Below, piece after piece: positions 34,086 to 42,080 of a stretch of DNA of 64,000 bases; positions within the stretch are counted from its first letter, which is position 1; each line of letters opens with the position of its first letter. Origin of the DNA: Thermus albus. Its GTDB lineage: Bacteria > Deinococcota > Deinococci > Deinococcales > Thermaceae. The translations under genes were made by a program, and so were the position numbers. The notes under the pieces were generated by a model. That model did not search any database and had not been told where the DNA came from. It saw only the letters and a program-made list of their open reading frames with translations. The DNA lies in the NCBI RefSeq assembly GCF_022760855.1, contig NZ_JAKTNR010000002.1, positions 62,001-126,000 on the forward strand. The letters are read 5' to 3'.

Positions 34086-35380
34086 TACCAAGCCCCATGT
34101 TTTTTCAGGACTGCCCAAAGGGTTCTAGCTAGGATATACAGATCCAGCCATACCGACCAGTTCTGCACATAGTACCGGTCCAGCTCAACCCTTTGTTCGT
34201 AGGACAGGTGGTTCCGCCCGGAAACCTGCCAAAGCCCAGTGAGGCCTGGTTTCACCTTAAGGTAAAGCTGTGCATGGTTACCATAGCGCTCCAGCTCCAC
34301 CACGGTGACGGGTCTTGGGCCTACTAGGCTCATTTCCCCCCGGAGGATGTTTACAGCCTGGGGAATCTCGTCCAAGGAGTAGCGCCTCAAGAAGCGCCCT
34401 ATGCTCAGGATACGGGGGTCGTTTCGCAGCTTTTGGTTATGCTCCCACTCCGCTTGGGCAGCGGGATCTTTGGCCAGAAGTTCCCTTAGCACCTTTTCTC
34501 CATCTTGACGCATGGTGCGGAATTTGAGGAGGAAAAACTCCTTCCCTCCCTCCCTCACCCTCCGGTGGCGGTAGAAGGGGCCTCCCCCATCTTCCAGCCA
34601 AAGGAGGAGGGCTATAGGGGGCAAGAGGAGGAGGAAGGGGATCAGGAGGAGGGTTCCCCCCACCAGGTCCAAGGCCCTTTTGAGGCGCAGGTTGTGGGGG
34701 AGGAAGAGGTTTTGCCTCACCTCCAAAACGCCAACCCCGCCAAAGTCCCGCACCTCGGCCCAAAGAACCCCTCCCCGCCAGCGGGAGAGGGCGGAAAGGG
34801 GGAGGAAGACCCTGGGGAAAGGGGGGAGGGCGTTGGGGTCGGGGATCTCCTCCATCAGCACCCCATAGGTCCAAGGGCCTAGGGGGGCGGGCTTCAGCCC
34901 AAGGCGCCTAGCGCCATCCAGGACCTCCCGCAAGCGCTCCCCATCCCCTGCCACCAGAAGCCCACCCCCCCACCAGTCCCTAGGGGAATAGAGGTGGCGT
35001 AGGAGGGCCCTTAGGAGGGGAAGGAGGAGGAGGGCTAGGAGAAAGGCCAAAAGGAAGGAAAACCGGGAGTAGAGGGGGCCCGTCTTGGAGAGGAAGGCCC
35101 CCGCCAAGAGGAGGAGGAAGCCCAAGGCGGTGGCGGTCCAAAGCCTCTTAAGCTCCAGGGCCGGGTGGAGGCCCAAGGCGGGGTAGAGGCCAAAGGCGCT
35201 AAAGAGGAGGGGGAAGACGGAGAAGGCGGGGAGGAGGCGGAGGTAGAGTTCCGGGTCTATGGTCCCCCCTGTGTAGGCCCTTAGGGCCAAGGCGGTGGAG
35301 ATGGAGAGGCCGAGGGCCAGAAGGTCCGAGAGGAGGAGGAGAAGGCCCGTAAGCCAGGGAAGGGGTAGGCCGCCTCCCAT
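34085..35380 (-). CDS. Undecaprenyl-phosphate glycosyl-1-phosphate transferase
   Basis: 431 residues from the ATG at 35380; ATG at 35413 is possible. Four N-terminal membrane helices and a soluble middle part are followed by the bacterial sugar transferase domain: LKRALDLVGG, FFLLKFRTMRQDGEK, YSLDEIPQAVNILRGEMSLVGPRPV, VKPGLTGLWQVSGRN. It loads the first sugar-phosphate on the lipid carrier, starting the repeat unit. The gene is as GC-rich as the genome, unlike the four downstream genes, so it probably predates them here. Confidence 0.92.
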   Translation of the reverse strand: MGGGLPLPWLTGLLLLLSDLLALGLSISTALALRAYTGGTIDPELYLRLLPAFSVFPLLFSAFGLYPALGLHPALELKRLWTATALGFLLLLAGAFLSKTGPLYSRFSFLLAFLLALLLLPLLRALLRHLYSPRDWWGGGLLVAGDGERLREVLDGARRLGLKPAPLGPWTYGVLMEEIPDPNALPPFPRVFLPLSALSRWRGGVLWAEVRDFGGVGVLEVRQNLFLPHNLRLKRALDLVGGTLLLIPFLLLLPPIALLLWLEDGGGPFYRHRRVREGGKEFFLLKFRTMRQDGEKVLRELLAKDPAAQAEWEHNQKLRNDPRILSIGRFLRRYSLDEIPQAVNILRGEMSLVGPRPVTVVELERYGNHAQLYLKVKPGLTGLWQVSGRNHLSYEQRVELDRYYVQNWSVWLDLYILARTLWAVLKKHGAW

Positions 35381-35412
35381 GGCTCTTTTCCAAGACACCT
35401 TAGGCCACGCCA

Positions 35413-35418
35413 TATACT
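35413..35418 (+). promoter_or_regulatory. -10 box of the first O-antigen ligase-like gene
   Basis: TATACT six bases before the ATG at 35425, the same leaderless spacing as elsewhere. It lies in the short divergent region facing the sugar transferase. Confidence 0.45.
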
Positions 35419-35424
35419 GATTAC

Positions 35425-36840
35425 ATGGTATCAAGCCCCCCAAGGCGGTTGGAGAAATGGCGCTGGCTATGGGCGGTCTTCGTCTTCCTCTACCCCTTTG
35501 TGGTCCTCCCCGGGGTCCCGGGGCACGGCCCCGTCACCCTTGCCAAGCACTTCTATGTCTACCTCTTCCTGCTGGCTGCCCTCCTTTCTGGAATAAAGCT
35601 TTCTGGCAATCCCAGCCTTCCTGGGCTCCTTAAGGACCTAAGGGGTTTTCTCAGGAACCCCCTTCCCCACCTTAAGAAGGACCTCCCCGTCACCCTCCTC
35701 GCCCTACTGGGCCTCACCATGGCCCTGGCCACCCTCTTTTCCCCGGAGCCCATCGTGGCCCTAACGGGTTCTCTTTCGGACTACACGGATGGCCTCCTTT
35801 GGTCCTGGCCCATGCTGGTCCTGGCCTTTTTGGCCTACCGCCACAGCCAGGAGGACCCGGAAACAGGGCTTTATATTGCCAAGGCCACGGTCCTGAGCGC
35901 GGGAGTTCTGGCCCTTTGGGGGCTTTTGGAGGTCCTCCTGGGGCGGGGCTTCTTTTACTCCACGGCCTCCCAGAACCTACCGATGGCCACCTTCCCCCAG
36001 AAGGGCCACCTCTCTGGCTACTTCGTCCTGGGGGTGGGCGTGGCCATGGGCCTGAGGAGCCCGTGGGGGCTTGTCCTCTCGGCCATGGGGATAGGCCTGG
36101 CCTACAACCGGACCGGCCTTTTGGCCCTGGCCCTCCTCATAGGGGTCTACGGGTACCTCTCGATCCGCAAGAGGATGGGGCGGGAAGGGCTCCGCCTGGC
36201 CTTGGCGGTCTTCCTGGGGGTGGCCGTGGGTATGGGGGCGGTGAGGCTTTCCGAGGGGAGAGGAGGGGAGGGGGGAGGGGCCGTGCGGGAGGTGGGGAAT
36301 CCCGGCACCTTTTTCACCCGCCTCTACTACTGGCAGGCCTCCTTGGAGGGTATCGCCCACCGCCCCCTTTTGGGGTATGGCGGGGGGGTTTTTGAGCACC
36401 ACTGGGCGGGGTTCCTGGACCGGAAGACCGCGGAGGCCTTTTTGCGGGATGAGTTCGGTAAGGGGGACCATGAGCTCTTGGAGGTTCTTAGCGCCCCTGG
36501 GGTGGACCCGGTTTTCATCCTGAAGCGGCCCGATGGGGAACTGGAGGCCCTCCGCATCTACAGCTTCCGGGCCCACAACGGCTACCTGGAGGTGGCCCTG
36601 AAGTGGGGCCTTCCGGCCCTCCTCCTCTACCTGGGCCTCCTCCTCCTGGGCCTAAAGGGGCTTTTCCGGCTATCCCCCTTAAGCTTTGGGCTACTTGGGA
36701 TTCACGCCTTCTTTCTCTTCTGGTTCCCCATCCCCGAGGAGGAGGGGGTGTTATGGGCCCTTTGGGGGGCCAGTTTGGCGGGGGTCCCGGAGGCCCTCCC
36801 AAAGGGAGCGAAGCCCGTGGGAGGAGGGGAAGTGCCTTAG
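35425..36840 (+). CDS. O-antigen ligase/polymerase family membrane protein
   Basis: 471 residues with about eleven membrane helices and a large external loop (~290-390) containing ASLEGIAHRPLLGYGGGVFEHHW and RAHNGYLEVALKWGLPALLLY, the Wzy_C/WaaL signature (His in HNGYLE). It attaches or polymerises envelope glycans outside the inner membrane. Its 3' end overlaps the convergent ligase-like gene by 90 bases. Confidence 0.88.
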   Translation: MVSSPPRRLEKWRWLWAVFVFLYPFVVLPGVPGHGPVTLAKHFYVYLFLLAALLSGIKLSGNPSLPGLLKDLRGFLRNPLPHLKKDLPVTLLALLGLTMALATLFSPEPIVALTGSLSDYTDGLLWSWPMLVLAFLAYRHSQEDPETGLYIAKATVLSAGVLALWGLLEVLLGRGFFYSTASQNLPMATFPQKGHLSGYFVLGVGVAMGLRSPWGLVLSAMGIGLAYNRTGLLALALLIGVYGYLSIRKRMGREGLRLALAVFLGVAVGMGAVRLSEGRGGEGGGAVREVGNPGTFFTRLYYWQASLEGIAHRPLLGYGGGVFEHHWAGFLDRKTAEAFLRDEFGKGDHELLEVLSAPGVDPVFILKRPDGELEALRIYSFRAHNGYLEVALKWGLPALLLYLGLLLLGLKGLFRLSPLSFGLLGIHAFFLFWFPIPEEEGVLWALWGASLAGVPEALPKGAKPVGGGEVP

Positions 36841-38334
36841 GCCTAGCTCCAGGGCTTCCTTCGCTTCCTCCCTCCTTCCCGCTCCCAGCGCGGCCTTAGC
36901 CCAGAGGATGTAGAAGCTCTCCCGGGCATAGGGGAAGCGGAGGGCGAGTTCCCGGGCTATTTCCAGACGGGCTTCCCCATTCGACAGGCCCTCCAGGGCC
37001 AAGAGGAGGGGCCAGGGGGAAAGGGGGTAGCGCCTCCTGGCCTCCTCCAGGAGGGCGGAGGCCTCCTCGGGGCTCCCTTGGCGCAGGGCCTCTTGGGTAT
37101 AGGAGGGGAAGAAGAGGTGCCTTTGGGCGCAGTGGTAACCCCCGCAGGGCCAGTACCAAAGGAGGGCCAGGAGGCTTGCCGCTAAAACCCCTCCAAGCCC
37201 CAAGGGCCTGGGGGAAGGGAGGAGGGTAGGGGTAGCGGCCCCTAGGGTCAAAAAGGCCAGGGCCAGGTAACTTGGGTAGTAGCCGCTCACATCGAAGAGC
37301 ATGGGGGCCCATAGGCCAAGGGCGCTTAGGGCCCAAGGCCAGTCCCGGCCCCTAAGGGCGCGCACGGAGGGCCAGAGGAGAAGGAGGAGGAGGCCAAACC
37401 GCACCACGCCCCCTGTGGCCAACGTTTCCAGGAGGTAGTTGTGGGGGCTACGGGACCAGACTCCAGGGAGGCCAGGGTAGTCCATGAAGGCCTCGAAGAC
37501 CTGGCTGTAGGTGCCGTTTCCCATCCCCAAGGGGTGCTGGAAGGCCATCCGCAAGGCCAGGCGGGCCATGAGGAGCCGGGCCTCCACGTTGCCGATGCCC
37601 TCCCCCGTGGCCCCTTGGGCTTCATCCCGGGTTTGGGCCGCTTTAAGGCTTAGGGCGTTGAGGATGGCGTTGCCGGGGACAAGGGCTTCCAGGGTCCCCA
37701 CCCAAAGGAGGGCGAGGAGGAAGAGGAGGAGGGCCCTTCGCCCAAGGCCCTCCTTGCGCAAAAGGAGGAGGGCTAAGGGCAGGAGGAAGAGGAGGGGCAG
37801 GTAAACGGCCCTGGCTCCTGAGATGAGGACCCCGTAGAGGGCCAGGACGAGGAGGAGACCCTGGGGCCAAAGGAGCCCCTCCCTCCTCGCGGTCCGGGCC
37901 AGGAAGAGGGGCAGGGCCCCTAAGGCTATGGAGCCCAGGAGGTAGTGGTGGGACCCTGAGATGTAGACGACAAGCCCCGCCTGCCACAGGGCCAAGGCGG
38001 TGTAGAGGCCGTCCAGGAGGAGAAAGGCAAGGAGGAGCAATACGCCCACCCGCCACCTTCCAGCCGCCAGGCCCAAAAGGGGCCAGACCTCCCACAGGGC
38101 GGCCACCAGGGTATGCCCTGGGGCCAAGCTCCAGAGGAGGGAAAGGAGCCCAAAGCCCCACCAGGCCCAGGCGAGGGGAGGGGGACCAACCCCTAAGAGG
38201 ACGGAGAGGAGGAGAAGTCCAATCCCCAGGAGGGCCAGGGAGAGGGGAGGCTCCTGGAAGAGGTGGTAGGGGGTTTGCCAGAGAAGGTAGAGGCCCAGGA
38301 GGTAGAGGCCTCCGGAGAGGGCTAGCCTCCACAT
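36751..38334 (-). CDS. O-antigen ligase-family protein with C-terminal TPR-like tail
   Basis: 527 residues. Ten or more membrane helices, then the ligase loop with LALRMAFQHPLGMGNGTYSQVF and SRSPHNYLLETLATGGVVRFG. After the last helix, about residues 400-520 form helical repeats (EALRQGSPEEASALLEEARRRYPLS and GAGRREEAKEALELGLRHFP) like TPRs. This architecture is used for pilin or surface-protein glycosylation in some bacteria. The adjacent pilin genes make that an attractive inference. Confidence 0.85.
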   Translation of the reverse strand: MWRLALSGGLYLLGLYLLWQTPYHLFQEPPLSLALLGIGLLLLSVLLGVGPPPLAWAWWGFGLLSLLWSLAPGHTLVAALWEVWPLLGLAAGRWRVGVLLLLAFLLLDGLYTALALWQAGLVVYISGSHHYLLGSIALGALPLFLARTARREGLLWPQGLLLVLALYGVLISGARAVYLPLLFLLPLALLLLRKEGLGRRALLLFLLALLWVGTLEALVPGNAILNALSLKAAQTRDEAQGATGEGIGNVEARLLMARLALRMAFQHPLGMGNGTYSQVFEAFMDYPGLPGVWSRSPHNYLLETLATGGVVRFGLLLLLLWPSVRALRGRDWPWALSALGLWAPMLFDVSGYYPSYLALAFLTLGAATPTLLPSPRPLGLGGVLAASLLALLWYWPCGGYHCAQRHLFFPSYTQEALRQGSPEEASALLEEARRRYPLSPWPLLLALEGLSNGEARLEIARELALRFPYARESFYILWAKAALGAGRREEAKEALELGLRHFPSSHGLRSLWEGLRDPRQTGPPKGP

Positions 38335-38361
38335 GGCCCTAGGATAGGGGAAAGGGGGGCT

Positions 38362-38402
38362 AAAAGGAGAGGGCTTCCCCCTAACTGAGGGAAGCCCTCT
38401 CC
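38362..38402 (-). terminator. Terminator of the major pilin gene
   Basis: A 14-base perfect stem (GGAGAGGGCTTCCC) with a nine-base loop and four U on the minus strand, eight bases after the pilin stop. Confidence 0.9.
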
Positions 38403-38410
38403 CCTAGGCC

Positions 38411-38767
38411 TTACGGGACTGTGTATGTCTCGTCCTGCGCGGATTTAACCGTAACTTTGGGGGTGTTGTCTCCGGCGTCTTCCACCTTGCATTCAGTCAC
38501 AACCCCCGTGCCCGGGTTAGGTACGGAGTAGGATCCGGCGGAGTAACCCTCCTTGCAGTTATCGGACGTGACAACGGTGTGGTTGGGGTTCTCCGCCACG
38601 TAGGCAAAGGCCGCCTTGTAGACGTTCTGAGCGTAGGCTTGGGCCGCCCGGTTTACCGCGGTTTTCCTGGCGTTCAGCAGGTTGGGGATTAGGACCGCTG
38701 CCAAGATGCCGATGATAGCGATGACGATCAGGAGCTCAATCAAGGTAAAGCCTTTTGCGTTACGCAT
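38411..38767 (-). CDS. Type IV major pilin (PilA4-like)
   Basis: 118 residues from the ATG at 38767, preceded by AAGGAGG. The prepilin leader MRNAKG is followed by FTLIELLIVIAIIGILAAVLIPNLL, with cleavage after G and the conserved Glu5. Two cysteines in the C-terminal domain (SDNC and TECK) could form a disulfide loop. The pilus serves twitching, adhesion and DNA uptake in Thermus. PilA4 and PilA5 type pilins share this N-terminus, so the exact orthologue is unsure. Confidence 0.93.
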   Translation of the reverse strand: MRNAKGFTLIELLIVIAIIGILAAVLIPNLLNARKTAVNRAAQAYAQNVYKAAFAYVAENPNHTVVTSDNCKEGYSAGSYSVPNPGTGVVTECKVEDAGDNTPKVTVKSAQDETYTVP

Positions 38768-38839
38768 ACTTTCTAACCTCCTTAGGGGTTTCCGCGCTTT
38801 CATGTATTGCGCGGCCATGAGTGCCTGTTGCCGATGGGC

Positions 38840-38890
38840 CTAACGTTTTAGCATTCTCAGCACTTTTAACCTCCCTCTCACCTCCTTTCA
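38840..38890 (-). promoter_or_regulatory. Pilin mRNA leader with extended anti-SD match and a tiny upstream frame
   Basis: On the minus strand TGAAAGGAGGTGA (38878-38890) matches the 16S 3' end over at least ten bases but has no start codon at normal distance. A second GGGAGG follows, then GTG at 38863 opens an eight-codon frame ending in TAG at 38840. The pilin's own AAGGAGG lies further down. A translational control function is inferred. Confidence 0.4.
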
Positions 38891-38896
38891 AGGAGC

Positions 38897-38925
38897 ATTT
38901 TTCTTCCCCCCGGCCCCGCTGTCAA
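38897..38925 (-). promoter_or_regulatory. Major pilin promoter
   Basis: TTGACA (38920-38925), 17-base spacer, AAAAAT (38897-38902). A CCCCCCC-TTTT-GGGGGGG hairpin (38926-38943) abuts the -35. The 5' leader would be about 120 bases. Confidence 0.6.
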
Positions 38926-38990
38926 CCCCCCCTTTTGGGGGGGGTACAGCTTTAGGGTGGGGTAGGGGTGTGAAAGGGGTGTGAAAATCC

Positions 38991-39611
38991 TCATTGGGCA
39001 TTCCGGGGGTAGATGGTGAGGGTATAGACTTGGTCCCTCCCTGGCACGTACAGCTCACGGTTGCCCACCTTGTTCTTCACACGGAGGTTCAGGGTGATGC
39101 GAAGGGGGTTGGAAGCAAGGGAGAAAAGCTGAAGGTTCTCCTTATCAATGAGGTCAAGAACCACATACCATTGGGCTTGCGAAAAAGTGGTGGCTGAACA
39201 GTTCTGGTTGTTAAGGCGGTACTCCAAGAGCATCCTTGTGTTCGCATCCGCCCAAGCGTTGGGGGATTTGTAGTCATCCGAAACGTCCTTACGCTCTTTG
39301 AGGCGGTAAGCCTTGAGCTGGCAAAGGTTACCGCTTGGGTTTGGAATAAGCGCCGCAATGCAGTTGGGAGGGCTACATTGCTCACCGTTTACGTTTACAT
39401 TGGCTGAACCCAATATAGCCCGGGCCTCCTGAAGGGTATCGGCTAGGTACCCTGCAGCATCCTTTACTTCTTCCCAAAGCTGCGCTTGCGCACGAGCTAT
39501 TTGATTGCTGGAGATGGTAGTTTGAGTAAAGGCTAAGAGGGCAAGGGTGAAAATGGCCAAAACAGCAAGGGCCACTAGGATTTCCAACAAGGTGAAACCG
39601 TCCCTCTTCAT
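38991..39611 (-). CDS. Type IV minor pilin, PilW-like (PilA3 position)
   Basis: 206 residues from the ATG at 39611. Prepilin leader MKRDG, then FTLLEILVALAVLAIFTLALLAF with Glu5. The longer globular part (cysteines in EQCSPPNC, LCQLK, NQNC) matches minor pilins that prime assembly. The start overlaps the preceding minor pilin by four bases. Confidence 0.85.
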   Translation of the reverse strand: MKRDGFTLLEILVALAVLAIFTLALLAFTQTTISSNQIARAQAQLWEEVKDAAGYLADTLQEARAILGSANVNVNGEQCSPPNCIAALIPNPSGNLCQLKAYRLKERKDVSDDYKSPNAWADANTRMLLEYRLNNQNCSATTFSQAQWYVVLDLIDKENLQLFSLASNPLRITLNLRVKNKVGNRELYVPGRDQVYTLTIYPRNAQ

Positions 39612-40054
39612 GGTGACCACTCCCGAAAAAAGGTGTATGCTTTGTTACCCCCAGATAGGGTTAGCTTCAGGGTTACAAGGGTGCACCTAACAGTTTGATT
39701 GCCTTGTGTGCAGTTAACGGTACATGTGAACGTGCTGTCGACCTGTGTGCACGGGCTGAGGGTGATGGAGGAATCCTTCGGGAAACGCCCACCGGCTTCT
39801 AAGGTTACTGCGAAACCCGCAGTTTGGGAGGGTGCTGGCACGGTTAAAACGTACGCGTTCCCTGAAGCACTGTAAACCGCATTCCTGGTGGCTCTTTCAA
39901 AGAAGTCCTTGGCCACCGTTACGGCTCTCCCTTCAGCGCTGGTGGCCCGATTCACACGGAAGATGCCAAGAAAAGAGCTGAGGACGAGGCCACTAATGAG
40001 ACCGAAGATGGCTACGGCAACCAAGATTTCAACAAGAGAAAAGCCCTTTTTCAT
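39608..40054 (-). CDS. Type IV minor pilin, PilV-like (PilA2 position)
   Basis: 148 residues: leader MKKG, then FSLVEILVAVAIFGLISGLVLSSF with Glu5. The globular domain has several cysteines (SPCTQ, TCTVNC, VRCT). It overlaps both neighbours by four bases. Confidence 0.87.
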   Translation of the reverse strand: MKKGFSLVEILVAVAIFGLISGLVLSSFLGIFRVNRATSAEGRAVTVAKDFFERATRNAVYSASGNAYVLTVPAPSQTAGFAVTLEAGGRFPKDSSITLSPCTQVDSTFTCTVNCTQGNQTVRCTLVTLKLTLSGGNKAYTFFREWSP

Positions 40055-40497
40055 CGCACCACCACCTTGGCGGTAACCCCTATGACGTGAACCGAGCGTG
40101 TTAAGTCCGTATACCGCTCATGTTTGAGGGTGAACTTCTTTAAAGGAGCGTCTGTCGTGCCATAGGGCGGATAAAAGGTTATGGTGACGGGCGTAGAGGA
40201 ATGATTGGTGGTAATGGTCACACCCGATAGGGTAAACGTTGGAGAAGAGAGGTTGTCACAGTTCGTTCCCGAGGCCCAGCCTACAGTGGAGGAGGTAAAT
40301 ACCTTCACGCACCGAGAACTATTGGTGCGCTTCGCTTCCGCGCGCGCTTGCTGAAAGGCCCATGCCAGGGAACGGGCCACCTCATCCAACTGGGCCTGGG
40401 CCCGCCAGCGGAGGTAGTTGGGTACGGTGAGGCCCAGGAGAAACCCCAGTATTCCCAACACGATGAGAAACTCCAGCAGGGAAAATCCCCTCTTCAC
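40051..40497 (-). CDS. Type IV minor pilin, FimT/GspH-like (PilA1 position)
   Basis: 148 residues: leader MKRG, then FSLLEFLIVLGILGFLLGLTVPNYLRWRAQ and a GspH-type domain (LAWAFQQARAEAKRTNSSRCVKVF). The start overlaps the ComZ-like stop by four bases. Confidence 0.87.
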   Translation of the reverse strand: MKRGFSLLEFLIVLGILGFLLGLTVPNYLRWRAQAQLDEVARSLAWAFQQARAEAKRTNSSRCVKVFTSSTVGWASGTNCDNLSSPTFTLSGVTITTNHSSTPVTITFYPPYGTTDAPLKKFTLKHERYTDLTRSVHVIGVTAKVVVR

Positions 40498-42011
40498 AGC
40501 CGCCTCCAGGTTCCAGAAAGGGGAGTGAGATTTAAGCTTTCGCTACGAAATTTGGCAAGAACGAGCGGATCGTAGAACACCTTAGGTTCTTCCTGACCGG
40601 TACCAGTGATGTCGGTGCGACACTCTTGGTTCCCGCCTTGGGTACAGTTGCTGTTTACCTGGCCTTCTGCTATGATCGCACCGCGGATAACAGCGTTACC
40701 CTGTTGGTTGTAGTCACCTGTGACGTAGATTAAACCTTTAAAGCCGCTTCGGCAAGTGCCATTTACGGTTAGATTGCCAAAGACGACCAGGATGCCTTCG
40801 CCGCACAAACTGTCATTACCGGAAAGGTGGACCTCACCCTGGAGTACTTTTATCTCCCCATTGTTAAGAGTCCCGTTAAAGGATTTGGTGATTCCGTAGT
40901 AATTTTGAAAAGTGGTCTTACTTACGCCGAAAACTCTCATGAAAAGCTCGTCTCCGGTAGAGGGTAGCAGAGAGTCAGAGCCCGTAAGGGTGCCGCCAGA
41001 AACCTGGGCTTTCCCATCTACCTTAATCGAGCCCTTGGTATCAACAGCAACTATCTGAGGAGCTAAAGGGGTTCCTTCGGGTATGGAGGGTAGAGTTTCC
41101 TCTATGGAAATCGTTTTGTTTTGGGTGTCAACATTACTAATGGTCACTTCCGGCGCTTCATTACCTAGGATGATTTTTGCTTTTTGCCCCTGGACTAGTC
41201 CTACCACTGTGGTGAGGTGAAGCGTTTTGCCATCCGTAGACAGCGACCGCACCCCGTATTCCACCAACGCCACTTTGGCCCCGTTTTCTATGATGTCACC
41301 ATCACTAACGTGGATGAGCTCTAAAGTAAGCGTATTGCCCCTTTTGCCTTTTACTTTGTAAGTCTTGGGACCGGAACCGGTGAGGATTTGGATGTAGCCC
41401 TCTAGCGGTATCAGTTGGGTGGCTGTGGGGTCTGATAGAGCCAGCTCAAATGTTCCCTGTTGGGGTACCGTTAAATTCCCGTTAGGTAAGGACACTGTGG
41501 AAAGCCCTTCTTCAGGGAATGCGCGAGGTAGCAGGCCGTTACCGAAGCCTTCTCCTACGATTTCAACGTCACCCGAGATTTTCACTTGTTGCTGGAGAGA
41601 GCTTACAGCTGCGTTGATCTTTATGGGAAAGTTGCATCCCCGGAAGGCTCTCTCTACCCGTGCCTTGGCATTGGCGTACTCAGCTTCGGCTCTCAGGCGT
41701 AGAGGGCCATACAAAATGGGTTGACCATCATTTGGGACAGCTTCGTCGTTCACGTAATAGATAGCTGTTAAGGAGTTCCAAACATACTTTTGGGGAACCC
41801 GCCCACATTCATTGGGTTGAGCGTTGGCTTCAGCTAGCACAGGAAAAGCATCCAAAGCGCTTTCTGCTACTAGAAAAGCTTGGTAAGTACCCCGCTCCAC
41901 AGCGCTACCTTTCAGGGCACCCAGGGCCATGTAGCTGGTGGCCGCTAAAAGACCTGAGAAGACCACCAAAAGCACGATAAGCACAATGGGCGTTGCAATA
42001 CCCTTCCTCAT
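40494..42011 (-). CDS. ComZ/PilX-like large minor pilin
   Basis: 505 residues from the ATG at 42011 (MRKGIATPIVLIVLLVVFSGLLAATSYMALGALKG); the extra upstream frame to 42086 is not used. The N-terminus resembles PilX-type pilins without a standard G-F-x-x-x-E site. The long middle part is rich in beta strands, ending with short beta-helix-like repeats (QGEVHLSGNDSLCGEGILVVFGNLTVNGTC). In Thermus, ComZ is a tip pilin with a large inserted domain needed for DNA uptake. Similarity is by pattern and position. Confidence 0.75.
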   Translation of the reverse strand: MRKGIATPIVLIVLLVVFSGLLAATSYMALGALKGSAVERGTYQAFLVAESALDAFPVLAEANAQPNECGRVPQKYVWNSLTAIYYVNDEAVPNDGQPILYGPLRLRAEAEYANAKARVERAFRGCNFPIKINAAVSSLQQQVKISGDVEIVGEGFGNGLLPRAFPEEGLSTVSLPNGNLTVPQQGTFELALSDPTATQLIPLEGYIQILTGSGPKTYKVKGKRGNTLTLELIHVSDGDIIENGAKVALVEYGVRSLSTDGKTLHLTTVVGLVQGQKAKIILGNEAPEVTISNVDTQNKTISIEETLPSIPEGTPLAPQIVAVDTKGSIKVDGKAQVSGGTLTGSDSLLPSTGDELFMRVFGVSKTTFQNYYGITKSFNGTLNNGEIKVLQGEVHLSGNDSLCGEGILVVFGNLTVNGTCRSGFKGLIYVTGDYNQQGNAVIRGAIIAEGQVNSNCTQGGNQECRTDITGTGQEEPKVFYDPLVLAKFRSESLNLTPLSGTWRRL

Positions 42012-42068
42012 GGTTCTCAGTATGGGTGGATCAACCAGGAAAGCGCATCCCCCAAATGGGGGACGGGG

Positions 42069-42074
42069 TATGAT
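42069..42074 (+). promoter_or_regulatory. -10 box of the thiolase gene
   Basis: TATGAT six bases before the ATG at 42081; leaderless arrangement. No convincing -35. Confidence 0.5.
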
Positions 42075-42080
42075 AGGCCC

